DNA of 64,000 bases from Bacteroidota bacterium. GTDB taxonomy: Bacteria > Bacteroidota > Bacteroidia > Bacteroidales > Bacteroidaceae. A program made the position numbers and the translations under genes. The notes below the pieces were generated by a model, which was given only the letters and a program-made list of their open reading frames with translations, made no database searches and was not told the origin of the DNA. The stretch spans positions 76,464 to 140,463 of the forward strand of contig JAFABG010000006.1 of the NCBI GenBank assembly GCA_023426145.1, read 5' to 3'. Below are positions 20,256 to 28,765 of this stretch, piece after piece (position 1 is the stretch's first letter; the number at the start of each line of letters is the position of its first letter).

Positions 20256-20351
20256 AAAAGAGGCTTGTCCTTCAGAATCCGTCTAAGAATTTATTCTCTT
20301 GGTATGAAGAGAGTCTATTTCTTATTGTTACATCTTGACACAGCCTCTTTT
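20256..20351 (-). terminator. Large hairpin between di-haem and ccs genes
   Basis: AAAAGAGGCT (20256-20265) and AGCCTCTTTT (20342-20351) are exact reverse complements closing a 96-nt structure that contains a smaller TCTCTT/AAGAGA hairpin. On the minus strand it is followed by TTTTTTATTT. It could be a leaky terminator that lowers ccs expression relative to the upstream genes. Confidence 0.5.
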
Positions 20352-20363
20352 ATTGTACAAGAG

Positions 20364-22004
20364 TTAGATAGAGTTTATGAATTTGACAACAGCCTCACGA
20401 TCGGCTTTAGATAACTCGCGGAATTTTTCAACACTTCTGCGGGCATCGCTTTGTGCATTGCCATGCCACATAATAGCTTCAATAACTGTACGTGCACGAC
20501 AGTCATGAAGCCGGTCTGAAGTAACAGAACCTGTACATTTTTGATGCAATCCACGTCCCCATAATGGAGTGGTGCGGCACCATCCTGTACGAATATTACT
20601 TTCCATGTGAAGTTGATGTTGTACCATATCGGTATAAGGCCATATTTTTTGGTTAGGGTATCTTGGTAGCTTTGAATCGTTGCTAAAGAATCTGGCAGGA
20701 TCTCTAATCTCATCAGCACCAGTAGTCCATGATGGACGATGACAATACGTACAACCTATTTCTTGAAAGAGATCTTTACCTTTTAACACGTCTTTGTCGC
20801 TCACATTACGGGCAGCTGGAACGGCCAAACCTCTGTGCCATACCATCAGATCAGTATAGTCTTCGTCTGTCATTTCTATTGGTAAGTCTTTTGCAGTTAG
20901 ATATGATTTAATTCTATTCTCTAATGAGCCATTCCACCAGGATGGATGTTCTTTATTGGGATCTACCTGAGCTATATAGGTTTCGAAACCAGCTTGTACA
21001 TCTGGGTCTTTTGACGAATATTCTGCATAAGTTCCTGCTCCATCTAAATAATGAAAACGGCGATCTTTACGAGTTACATTAGTGATGTTCCATATAGCAT
21101 TAGCTCCAGCTGCATCTTGAAGTGGGCCACGACTGAGAGCATAGGTATATCGACGAGGATACTTTGTCCCATTCCCCCCTTGTGCCGTATTTGCATATTG
21201 GTTGATCCATTCTCCATCTTTAAAGAAATTAGTATTTAGCCCATTCTTCATATACCCATCTTTCTCTTCTTTGGCATATTGGGCTTTTAGATCTTCATCG
21301 CTAATAGCATCCAGTAGTCCTGTGCCATAAATACCAATAGTTGACTCTAGTTTTACTACATACTCTTTAGGTATTTGATAGCCTTGGCTCACTACGTAAA
21401 CAGCTTCTTTAGGCATAGTTACTTCAGGATATTGTAGCTCGTAAGTATCACCGTCAGGGAATTTATTCTCCCATTCGTCAGTATAATTTTTCCACTCTAT
21501 ATTAATCTTGCTCTCGTCTAGTGGGTTTTTAAATGGAGCTACGGCGTGACTTTGAGGCATACCTGCCAGCCAACTTACATAGTTGTTATTGTCAGGAGTA
21601 TATACCACTAGTAAGCATCCATTACCAATTTCCTTTGTGTTAAATGGGCCTGCACTAATTCGTTTCCCATGTCCGTATCCAGGATGACAGTGCATGCAAG
21701 AATTACGAACATAAACAGGACCTAGTCCTTTTCGAACTCCTGAGGTGTTTGTCATAAATGGTTTTTCAAACAGCTGTTCTCCATTCTTGAAGGCTTGGTA
21801 CAAGCCAGCATTTTCTACAGCTAGGGTCGGTTGTTCGAATGCGTTTGAAGTCGATAAATAAGCTGTACCTAATTCCCCTCCAGTGTAATACCATTCAGGA
21901 AGTTCGTTTGTTTGAGTTGCTGGGTTTGGCTCATTACTTTCATCATTACAAGCTATCAGCCCTGAAATTAGCGGTATCCCCAATAAATAATGAATTTTTT
22001 TCAT
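20364..22004 (-). CDS. Di-haem oxidoreductase (DHOR/DUF1111) lipoprotein
   Basis: 546 residues with a lipoprotein signal (GLIACNDE, Cys19). Two CxxCH c-type haem motifs: CMHCH at 103-107 and CTYCH at 418-422. The TTPLWGRG (about 478-485) and EAIMWHG (about 509-515) segments are hallmarks of the DUF1111 'putative peroxidase/thiol oxidoreductase' family, related to MauG/cytochrome c peroxidases. In many bacteria these genes sit with imelysin-type iron-uptake lipoproteins, as here (94 bp upstream). It probably acts in the periplasm or on the outer membrane; the reaction is not known. Haem attachment needs the CcsBA protein encoded downstream. Confidence 0.92.
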   Translation of the reverse strand: MKKIHYLLGIPLISGLIACNDESNEPNPATQTNELPEWYYTGGELGTAYLSTSNAFEQPTLAVENAGLYQAFKNGEQLFEKPFMTNTSGVRKGLGPVYVRNSCMHCHPGYGHGKRISAGPFNTKEIGNGCLLVVYTPDNNNYVSWLAGMPQSHAVAPFKNPLDESKINIEWKNYTDEWENKFPDGDTYELQYPEVTMPKEAVYVVSQGYQIPKEYVVKLESTIGIYGTGLLDAISDEDLKAQYAKEEKDGYMKNGLNTNFFKDGEWINQYANTAQGGNGTKYPRRYTYALSRGPLQDAAGANAIWNITNVTRKDRRFHYLDGAGTYAEYSSKDPDVQAGFETYIAQVDPNKEHPSWWNGSLENRIKSYLTAKDLPIEMTDEDYTDLMVWHRGLAVPAARNVSDKDVLKGKDLFQEIGCTYCHRPSWTTGADEIRDPARFFSNDSKLPRYPNQKIWPYTDMVQHQLHMESNIRTGWCRTTPLWGRGLHQKCTGSVTSDRLHDCRARTVIEAIMWHGNAQSDARRSVEKFRELSKADREAVVKFINSI

Positions 22005-22098
22005 AATTATAATTAGAATTAATTCGTTTGTTTTTATGCATCAATAGCGGGCAAACTTGGTTTCCTAGTTTGCTCGCTATTAGTTGTCGTATTTTCAA

Positions 22099-23277
22099 CT
22101 AGTATTTAGATAATGTTGCCATAACCTTACCCAGAACGTTTACTAAATCCGTTCCTACAATAGTTACGGCTGCTTTGGCATCAGCATTAGATGTCGCAGT
22201 TTTTGCAAATGGTTCTGGAATCTTTTTGATAGTTGTAATAGCTTTATCAATTGCAGCTTTTAATTCAGCATCTAAACTTGGATCAATATTCTGGATATAA
22301 TCGCTGATAGATGCATCGCCTACATTGCTTCCCGTATATGCATTTTGGATGCTAATTATATTATCAGTAAAGTCAACAATAGAGTTTAAACTGTAAGGAG
22401 ATTCAATATAGTTTTTATCTTCTGTTGAGGAACCATTGACTGGTCTTCCGATTTTTGTGTTTCCAACTTCATCAGCTATGTCAATGCATCCTTGTATGAT
22501 CTCTTCAGCTGCATCCTGATAATTTACGTATTTGCTGCCTCCTTTGCCTGCGTTTATTATAGATGAGCCATAATTGAATGTTGGTTCAAGCTCTGCATCT
22601 TCCAGAATTTCTTTTTTTTCACTGTTAATGTTATCAATTCCTGCCCAAGATGCTTCCAGACGGATACATTGATTGCGCAAGTCTCCGGCAACAGAAGTCA
22701 GATAAATCATTTCTTCGTTTGTGTAAGTTAGGCTATGGGGCATTGATTGTGTTTCATTAGCATCTAGTTGGAACAGCATGTATTCTACTGCATGGAATCC
22801 TAGTAAACCATATCCTAAATTGTTTCCTACATATTCAGGGCTCATTTGTGCCATTTGTGATGTATTACTCAGCATATTATCCATTGCTGTTTTGTCCAAA
22901 GGCCATGAATCTATATGCGGGTCGATGTTATAGTCTGCAGCAGCACCAAAGAGAAACGATTCGCTGAGCTCCCAGTATTTTCGTGATGTATTCCATGCTT
23001 CTCCTGCAGCTTTTATCATATCTGTAGTCAAGTTGCCTGCCGTATGTGCTTCTTGCATAGCAATACATTTATCATACATATCCATGGCAGCATCAGCCAT
23101 AGCTTCATAGGTTGGAATCACTGTTTTATTGACATAAGGTGCCATTGCACTTTTCAGCATGTCTTCTTTAACCACTAGATTGTAATCATCTCCATCGCTA
23201 TCATTACAAGCAACTAAGTTTGCTGCTATTAAAGCACCAAAGGCCATTTGTGTGAGCCAATTAATAAAAGTCTTCAT
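22099..23277 (-). CDS. Imelysin-family (peptidase M75-like) lipoprotein
   Basis: 392 residues with a lipoprotein signal (NLVACNDSD, Cys24). The body is mostly helical, as in imelysin/EfeO-type proteins, and has the conserved GxHxxE motif, here GFHAVE at 160-165. Imelysin-like proteins (ICMP, IrpA, EfeO M75 domain) are linked to iron uptake rather than proteolysis in most studied cases. It lies 47 bp downstream of the beta-barrel gene and 94 bp upstream of the di-haem gene, the arrangement expected of a peroxidase-like partner to an iron-binding lipoprotein. Confidence 0.9.
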   Translation of the reverse strand: MKTFINWLTQMAFGALIAANLVACNDSDGDDYNLVVKEDMLKSAMAPYVNKTVIPTYEAMADAAMDMYDKCIAMQEAHTAGNLTTDMIKAAGEAWNTSRKYWELSESFLFGAAADYNIDPHIDSWPLDKTAMDNMLSNTSQMAQMSPEYVGNNLGYGLLGFHAVEYMLFQLDANETQSMPHSLTYTNEEMIYLTSVAGDLRNQCIRLEASWAGIDNINSEKKEILEDAELEPTFNYGSSIINAGKGGSKYVNYQDAAEEIIQGCIDIADEVGNTKIGRPVNGSSTEDKNYIESPYSLNSIVDFTDNIISIQNAYTGSNVGDASISDYIQNIDPSLDAELKAAIDKAITTIKKIPEPFAKTATSNADAKAAVTIVGTDLVNVLGKVMATLSKY

Positions 23278-23324
23278 TTGTTTTCTCGTTTTTATTTATA
23301 TGATTAATAATTTCTGTTGCACTT

Positions 23325-24650
23325 CTATTTAGTGAAAAAACCGGCATAAGCAATCCCTAAAGATATTGAGGGCTCATTATTATAATTGCGTTTCATTAAT
23401 CCAATGGAATATTCCCCTTTTATAACTAAATCTTTCATTGGATAGTAATTAAGCCCTGCCGCTATACGATTTCGCCCACACCAATCATATGCTGTTCCTT
23501 TCGTTTTATACATGGAGTCATAATAGTCATATCGTCCAAAAAGATACAATCTACGCCCTGTATCTCGCAATTTATTCAATTGAGAAAATAGGTTATAGCC
23601 TGCTTCAATTCCAGTTGCTATTGCGTCAGAAGCAACAGCTTGCTTGGGAGAAGGTGATGCTTTACGCATAGACATGTTGTACTGAGTTATTAACTGTGAA
23701 TCGGTTAAATGACCATAATCGAAGTTACCACGAACAACCCAATTGTGAGCATCATAATGGAAGTCTAGGGCACCAATAGTAACAGTCCCTTTTACATCTT
23801 TATAAGTTTTGTTTTCGTTGGTACTTAGTGTATTATTGAAAGAATTTCCAATATATCCACTAACTGATAGACGGAGACCAGGCACGGAATAATTGTCAAT
23901 ACGTAAAGCTCCAGCATAGGAATTGGCTATTTTGAATTCGTATGGACTTCCAGCTCCATCATGTATCCAACCTTTACGCCCGAAGCGGTCGGAATCTAAT
24001 CCTGGAAGGAGCATAGCTTCGTAACGCCATTTACCTAAACGTCCCCATAGGCTAACTCCAGTTTCATGCCATGTACAGGGCATAATAGTGTTTTCACCTT
24101 CGGGGCGATATACTCCAAAGAACTCGGTAGGCATGTGGTGTTGGTTTGTTCCGCCTACTGGAATAATTAGATGCCCCATTTTTAGGTTGAATGATGATGA
24201 GAATGATTTCTGGATCCAAAATTGTTCTAGAGCAACTTCACCTCCTCGTTCAATTTCTGATTCATATTCACCCCCTTCTTCCTCTTCTATTTCAACAGCA
24301 CTTTCTGTTCCTCCGTGTTCAAATTCTATTTCAGACCCTAATGTCCATCCTTTTCCAAAATCATATCCTACAAAGAAAACGACGTGTGGAAGATCTAAAC
24401 GACCGTGACTCTGGGCATTCTTGAAACTAGTAGCATCTGTGTATCGTAAATAGTTATCACTATAAAAATTGCGAGTCATCACAGCTTCTCCATATCCTCC
24501 AAATGTTAATTTTGATTTTTTCTCTTGTTTGTCATTTGTGCCTATTGGAGCTTGATTATTTTCTCTATCTCTGCTTGGTGTAATTTCAGCATAACTGCTT
24601 GCTATATGAATTCCCATGCATACGAAGAATAGTAATAGATTTTTTTTCAT
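23325..24650 (-). CDS. Outer-membrane beta-barrel protein of the imelysin locus
   Basis: 441 residues from the ATG at 24650, which begins a normal signal peptide (KKNLLLFFVCMGIHIASSYA) and has AGGAC just upstream; the frame stays open 19 codons further, but that part overlaps the promoter. The mature protein has alternating strands typical of a porin-like barrel (LTFGGYGEAVMTRNF at the start, SISLGIAYAGFFTK at the end). A strongly acidic loop at about residues 110-130 (EIEEEEGGEYESEIERGGE) is unusual and could attract cations. It is first in the set with imelysin, di-haem protein and CcsBA; passage of iron or a complex across the outer membrane is a reasonable inference. Confidence 0.8.
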   Translation of the reverse strand: MKKNLLLFFVCMGIHIASSYAEITPSRDRENNQAPIGTNDKQEKKSKLTFGGYGEAVMTRNFYSDNYLRYTDATSFKNAQSHGRLDLPHVVFFVGYDFGKGWTLGSEIEFEHGGTESAVEIEEEEGGEYESEIERGGEVALEQFWIQKSFSSSFNLKMGHLIIPVGGTNQHHMPTEFFGVYRPEGENTIMPCTWHETGVSLWGRLGKWRYEAMLLPGLDSDRFGRKGWIHDGAGSPYEFKIANSYAGALRIDNYSVPGLRLSVSGYIGNSFNNTLSTNENKTYKDVKGTVTIGALDFHYDAHNWVVRGNFDYGHLTDSQLITQYNMSMRKASPSPKQAVASDAIATGIEAGYNLFSQLNKLRDTGRRLYLFGRYDYYDSMYKTKGTAYDWCGRNRIAAGLNYYPMKDLVIKGEYSIGLMKRNYNNEPSISLGIAYAGFFTK

Positions 24651-24989
24651 TTGTCCTGCTTTATTTGATTTTAATTTGACACAAAGGTATTGGAAGTTTA
24701 AAAACAAGACAATACCTAAAAATGTGTATATTTTAATTAAAAATGGTAATGGGTAGGTATGCAGACAAAGATAGGCTAGAGATTTGAACTCTATTTGTTA
24801 TTAAAAAGCTAAATATGAGGTGGGTGGAAAAGTAAATGATGCGTCTGTATGATCTTTAAAATGAGAAAATTTAAAAGAAGAAAGAACCGTTTCTTATTGC
24901 ATATTGTTCTTCGTATAGAAAATTTGCTTTTAAGAAACGATTCAACTACAAACAAGCTACAGACAACACAAAGCTAAATGTGTTAAGAT
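24651..24989 (-). other. 339-bp gap between DUF2023 and barrel genes
   Basis: Contains the two -7 boxes described for the barrel operon and a weak inverted repeat (GAACCGTTTCTT at 24884-24895 with AAGAAACGATTC at 24932-24943, one mismatch) just past the DUF2023 stop. No small gene seen. Confidence 0.5.
24682..24709 (-). promoter_or_regulatory. Promoter of the barrel-imelysin-dihaem operon
   Basis: On the minus strand TACCTTTG at 24689-24682, with CTTG at about 24709-24706 roughly 16-17 nt before it. A second -7-like TATCTTTG lies at 24773-24766. No clear Fur-box palindrome was found. Confidence 0.55.
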
Positions 24990-25352
24990 TTAAACTGCAA
25001 TATTTATGGTTTCTTTTTTGCTACAGTATCGTTTGCATTGCATGCAAAGATCATAGCCTAACATTGCTCCAAGGATAAAATCTTCTTCGGCAGTCAGTTG
25101 ATTTAAGGGGCGAATAATGATATACCTTAGTGCATCCATACATTCAGCACTACCGAAAAATAAATTAATCTTATTGGTTCCAACTTCTTGAATCATATAG
25201 CTGATTCCTTGATTTTTTAATCTGCGGATAGCAAAAGCTTGGTGTTCTTTACTCATTGTATAGAGCACCATGTTGCGTATTCCTTTTTTTAATTCATAGA
25301 TATGATTGAGGAATATTCTGATTTCTCCGGGAACGATTCTTTCGGTAGCCAT
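24990..25352 (-). CDS. DUF2023-family protein, flavodoxin partner
   Basis: 120 residues, no signal peptide, therefore cytoplasmic. It matches the small DUF2023 family that accompanies flavodoxin genes in Bacteroidota. The C-terminus carries closely spaced cysteines (CMQCKRYC, about residues 104-111) that could bind metal or an iron-sulfur centre. It starts 32 bp after the flavodoxin stop and is surely co-transcribed. Function is not established. Confidence 0.8.
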   Translation of the reverse strand: MATERIVPGEIRIFLNHIYELKKGIRNMVLYTMSKEHQAFAIRRLKNQGISYMIQEVGTNKINLFFGSAECMDALRYIIIRPLNQLTAEEDFILGAMLGYDLCMQCKRYCSKKETINIAV

Positions 25353-25384
25353 ATAGTAAGCTTTTTTATATTTTGTAGGGGGAA

Positions 25385-25891
25385 TTAACTAATTTCTTTT
25401 TTTAATTGATTGATCCATGCGTCAATTCGTTCATCAGTTTTATTATCTTCATTAACTTCATCAAGTGGAAGGCCTATAAATTTTCCATTTACCACGGAAA
25501 TAGAAGAGTCGAATGTGTAACTATTAGTATCAGTTGAACCGCAGAATCTACAATCACTATCTTTTAATTCATCATATAGGATTCCAATGGCATCGCAGAA
25601 TGTATCACTGTATGAATCAGAATCGCCACAGCCAAACAATGCTATACTTTTGTTTGATAAGTTGCACTTCTTTAATGTTTTAATACTGTCATACCAGTCA
25701 TCTTGTAGTTCTCCGCTTCCCCATGTAGAAGTCCCTAATATCAATACATCATACTTGTTGACCAAATCCTCTGTAAGTTTGCTTACATCATAGATGTCTG
25801 GCTTAGATACTCCTAATTTGCCTGCTACGCGCTGAGCTAGATCTTCAGTAGTTCCGGTTGTGGAACCATAAAATATTCCAATTGTATTCAT
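25385..25891 (-). CDS. fldA: Flavodoxin
   Basis: 168 residues of the long-chain flavodoxin type. The FMN phosphate loop STTGTTED is at residues 10-17 and the second FMN-contact segment STWGSGELQDDW at about 55-66, then FGCGDSDSYSDTFCDA. It is a soluble one-electron carrier that replaces ferredoxin, usually under iron limitation. It begins a two-gene transcript with DUF2023 and stands upstream of an imelysin/di-haem set, supporting an iron-starvation theme. A long perfect inverted repeat lies just upstream of its promoter. Confidence 0.96.
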   Translation of the reverse strand: MNTIGIFYGSTTGTTEDLAQRVAGKLGVSKPDIYDVSKLTEDLVNKYDVLILGTSTWGSGELQDDWYDSIKTLKKCNLSNKSIALFGCGDSDSYSDTFCDAIGILYDELKDSDCRFCGSTDTNSYTFDSSISVVNGKFIGLPLDEVNEDNKTDERIDAWINQLKKEIS

Positions 25892-25919
25892 TTTATATTT
25901 TTATTTTATTGTGATATTG

Positions 25920-25927
25920 CAAAGATA
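25920..25927 (-). promoter_or_regulatory. -7 element of the flavodoxin gene
   Basis: TATCTTTG on the minus strand, 28 bp before the start codon. The -33 region is occupied by the beginning of the inverted repeat at 25950-25999 rather than by a clear TTTG. Confidence 0.55.
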
Positions 25928-25949
25928 GAGTGTCTTGAGGAGATAAGAA

Positions 25950-25999
25950 ATCCCTATTTATAATGGATTTGTTACTAAAAACTCATTATAAATAGGGAT
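25950..25999. repeat. Perfect 16-bp inverted repeat upstream of flavodoxin
   Basis: ATCCCTATTTATAATG (25950-25965), 18-nt spacer, CATTATAAATAGGGAT (25984-25999). It starts 44 bp after the stop of the AICAR transformylase gene and covers roughly -25 to -75 of the flavodoxin promoter. It could be that gene's terminator (TTTCTTAT follows on the minus strand) or an operator for flavodoxin. Confidence 0.6.
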
Positions 26000-26043
26000 A
26001 CTGTTGAGAGATTGCCTTTTAAAGGAGACTTTACGCTTAAATA

Positions 26044-27219
26044 TTAATGATGGAATAAACGAATTGCTGTAAATGCCATTGCAATATTATACTTGTCACA
26101 GGTGCTAATAACGTGATCGTCACGAACAGAACCGCCTGGCTGAGCTATATAACTTACTCCACTTTTATGGGCACGCTCGATGTTGTCTCCAAAAGGGAAG
26201 AAAGCATCCGATCCTAATGCAACACCAGTCATTGTGTCTAACCATGCACGTTTTTCTTCGCGTGACAGAACTGCTGGCTTTTCAGTGAAGAATAGTGGCC
26301 ATACGTCATCAGCTAGTACATCATCGTGATCATCTGAGATGTAAATATCTATTGTATTATCGCGATCTGCACGGCGAATCTTCTCCACCCAGGGAAGATT
26401 CATCACTTTAGGATGTTGGCGAAGATACCAGATATCAGCTTTATTGCCAGCAAGGCGTGTGCAGTGGATACGTGATTGCTGACCTGCTCCAATACCGATG
26501 GCTTGTCCGTCTTTAGCATAACATACGGAATTGGATTGTGTATATTTTAAGGTAATCAGAGCAATGATGAGGTCGCGTTTTGCTGCATCTGTTATTACTT
26601 TGTTTTTTGTTGGTAATTCGTTAAGTAACGATTCGTCTATCTTTAAATCGTTTCTCCCTTGTTCAAACGTAATTCCAAAAATGTCTTTATGTTCAATTGG
26701 CTCTGGCTGATAGGTTGGATCTATTTGGATTACATTGTAAGTACCCTTTCTTTTGTTCTTCAGAATATCGAGGGCAGCTGTTGTGTATCCAGGAGCAATA
26801 ACTCCATCAGAAACTTCGCGGTTGATGATGCGTGCAGTTTCTTCGTCACAAATATCAGAAAGTGCAATAAAGTCCCCGTAAGACGACATGCGGTCTGCAC
26901 CACGTGCGCGTGCATAGGCTGTAGCCAAGGGTGAAAGTTTCACATCATCCACAAAATAGATTTTTTTTAATGTATCGTTCATTTCTATCGCAACTGCAGC
27001 TCCAGCAGGGCTAACGTGTTTGAATGAGGCAGCTGCTGGGAGTCCAGTGGCTGCAGTCAGTTCTTTAACCAACTGCCAGCTGTTAAATGCATCCAATAGA
27101 TTAATGTAACCGGGGCGCCCATTTAAGATTTCAATGGGTAACTCCCCCTGCTTCATAAATATACGGGCTGGTTTCTGATTCGGATTGCAGCCGTATTTCA
27201 GTTCTAGTTCTTTTGCCAT
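26044..27219 (-). CDS. AICAR transformylase without IMP cyclohydrolase domain
   Basis: 391 residues matching only the C-terminal AICARFT domain of bifunctional PurH (LELKYGCNPNQKPARIF, AAASFKHVSPAGAAVA, GQQSRIHCTRLAG, SDAFFPFGDNIERA, QPGGSVRDD). The MGS-like IMP cyclohydrolase domain is absent; the gene begins cleanly at the AICARFT domain, so this is not a truncation. It would transfer the formyl group from 10-formyl-THF to AICAR in purine synthesis. Bacteroides species often carry such a short paralogue besides full PurH. It has its own promoter (27259-27266) and no purine neighbours. Confidence 0.93.
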   Translation of the reverse strand: MAKELELKYGCNPNQKPARIFMKQGELPIEILNGRPGYINLLDAFNSWQLVKELTAATGLPAAASFKHVSPAGAAVAIEMNDTLKKIYFVDDVKLSPLATAYARARGADRMSSYGDFIALSDICDEETARIINREVSDGVIAPGYTTAALDILKNKRKGTYNVIQIDPTYQPEPIEHKDIFGITFEQGRNDLKIDESLLNELPTKNKVITDAAKRDLIIALITLKYTQSNSVCYAKDGQAIGIGAGQQSRIHCTRLAGNKADIWYLRQHPKVMNLPWVEKIRRADRDNTIDIYISDDHDDVLADDVWPLFFTEKPAVLSREEKRAWLDTMTGVALGSDAFFPFGDNIERAHKSGVSYIAQPGGSVRDDHVISTCDKYNIAMAFTAIRLFHH

Positions 27220-27258
27220 ATCGTTTGATTATAATAATTGATGATGAATTGATAGCGA

Positions 27259-27266
27259 CAAATTTA
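27259..27266 (-). promoter_or_regulatory. -7 element of the AICAR transformylase gene
   Basis: TAAATTTG on the minus strand, 40 bp upstream of the start codon. Confidence 0.45.
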
Positions 27267-27428
27267 CTAAAAAAAGAGTGGTTAGCCTAGCCATGAATTA
27301 TAAAATAGCCTTTAATATTCTCCTTTAGCAGGTAAATTCAGTGAAAATACCTATTTTGGGGGATTGTGATTTAGCAGATTTTTCTGTTTCTTTGCAATTT
27401 ATTTTCGAATATATATAAATAAGTGTAC

Positions 27429-28133
27429 ATGGATAATTTGCAAAAATATCAGCCAACTGATAAGATGATTGATCTTATTAGTGATAATTATTCTCTGCTG
27501 CAGGTGATGAGCCGTTTTGGATTGTCATTGGGATTTGGTGATAAAACAGTACAGGAAGTTTGTACAGATAATAACGTGGATTATCGTACTTTCTTGGTTG
27601 TAATTAATTTTATGGATGAAGGGTTTTCTCGACTTGATGGTAGCGGTGATGATATATCAATTCCAGCGTTAATTGATTATCTGAGACAAGCACATATTTA
27701 TTTCTTAGATTTTTCTTTTCCGGCTATTCGTCGCAAACTGATTGAAGCGATTGATTGTTCTCAAGATGAAGTTGCTTTTCTGATGCTTAAATTCTTTGAT
27801 GAATATACGCGTGAAGTTCGTAAACATATGGATTATGAAGAGCGAACGGTTTTTAAATATGTTGATGATTTGCTTAACGGATGTGCTCCAAAGAATTATC
27901 AAATTAGTACATTCTCAAAACATCATGATCAGGTTGGAGAGAAGTTGACTGAATTGAAAAATATCATTATTAAATATTGCCCTGTAAGTGTTAATGAGAA
28001 CCTGTTGAATGCAGCTCTTTTTGATATTTATGATTGTGAAGCTGGTCTTGAATCTCATTGCAAGGTAGAAGACTATATTTTCGTGCCTGCCATTCTCAAG
28101 TTAGAAAGGGGGATGAGAGAATATGAAAAATAA
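27429..28133 (+). CDS. Hemerythrin-domain protein (RIC/YtfE/ScdA-like)
   Basis: 234 residues from ATG 27429 (a GTG two codons earlier is also in frame). The N-terminal third (about 10-65) resembles the DUF542/ScdA_N region but lacks its usual CC pair. The C-terminal hemerythrin-like bundle has the expected di-iron ligands: His89, His133 with Glu137 (HMDYE), His165/166, and His210 with Glu214 (HCKVE). Relatives repair iron-sulfur clusters or sense NO/O2 with a di-iron centre. It overlaps the next gene, a LuxR-type regulator, by 11 bp, which suggests it is a sensor or partner for that regulator. Confidence 0.85.
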   Translation: MDNLQKYQPTDKMIDLISDNYSLLQVMSRFGLSLGFGDKTVQEVCTDNNVDYRTFLVVINFMDEGFSRLDGSGDDISIPALIDYLRQAHIYFLDFSFPAIRRKLIEAIDCSQDEVAFLMLKFFDEYTREVRKHMDYEERTVFKYVDDLLNGCAPKNYQISTFSKHHDQVGEKLTELKNIIIKYCPVSVNENLLNAALFDIYDCEAGLESHCKVEDYIFVPAILKLERGMREYEK

Positions 28134-28734
28134 TGAGGTTATTCGAGTTGCGATTGCTGAAACTTCTGTAATTGTTCGTAGCGGTCTTACCACGACTTTA
28201 AAGCGTCTTGCTAACATTAAGATACAGCCTATAGAGATTCTCTCTGTTGAGGCTTTGGCTGACTGTTTGCGTACTCAGTATCCAGAAATGTTAATTGTTA
28301 ATCCTACATTCGGTGGCTATTTTGATGTTAGTAAGTTTCAGGAAGAAGTTTCGGGGAAAAAAATTCGTTTGATTGCTTTAGTAACTTCTTTTGTTGATGC
28401 TTCTTTGTTGGCCAAATACGATGAGTCTATTTCTATTTTTGATGATTTGGATGTTGTTTCAAAAAAAATAAATAGTCTGACTAAAGCTGATGTTCGTGAA
28501 GAAGATAATGTTGATCAGGAGGTGCTTAGTCAGCGTGAGAAAGAAATTGTCGTATGTGTGGTAAAAGGTATGACTAACAAGGAAATAGCGGAAAATTTAT
28601 TTTTGTCTATCCATACCGTTATTACTCATCGGAGAAATATCAGTAAGAAATTGCAAATTCATAGTGCTGCTGGATTGACTATTTATGCAATTGTGAATAA
28701 ATTGGTAACATTGAACGATGTTAAGGGCTTGTAA
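28123..28734 (+). CDS. LuxR/NarL-type regulator with degenerate receiver
   Basis: 203 residues. The C-terminal GerE/LuxR helix-turn-helix is clear (LSQREKEIVVCVVKGMTNKEIAENL and HTVITHRRNISKKL, about 135-180). The N-terminal 115 residues align in outline to a receiver domain (IRVAIAETSVIVRSGL, MLIVNPTFGG), but the acidic pair at the start is Glu-Thr and the phospho-acceptor position is Asn60 (LIVNP); the late conserved Lys is not evident. It is therefore unlikely to be controlled by phosphorylation. The 11-bp overlap with the hemerythrin gene implies tight co-expression. Confidence 0.88.
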   Translation: MKNNEVIRVAIAETSVIVRSGLTTTLKRLANIKIQPIEILSVEALADCLRTQYPEMLIVNPTFGGYFDVSKFQEEVSGKKIRLIALVTSFVDASLLAKYDESISIFDDLDVVSKKINSLTKADVREEDNVDQEVLSQREKEIVVCVVKGMTNKEIAENLFLSIHTVITHRRNISKKLQIHSAAGLTIYAIVNKLVTLNDVKGL

Positions 28735-28765
28735 TTGCCAATAAATGTTATAAAACTTAAAACCG

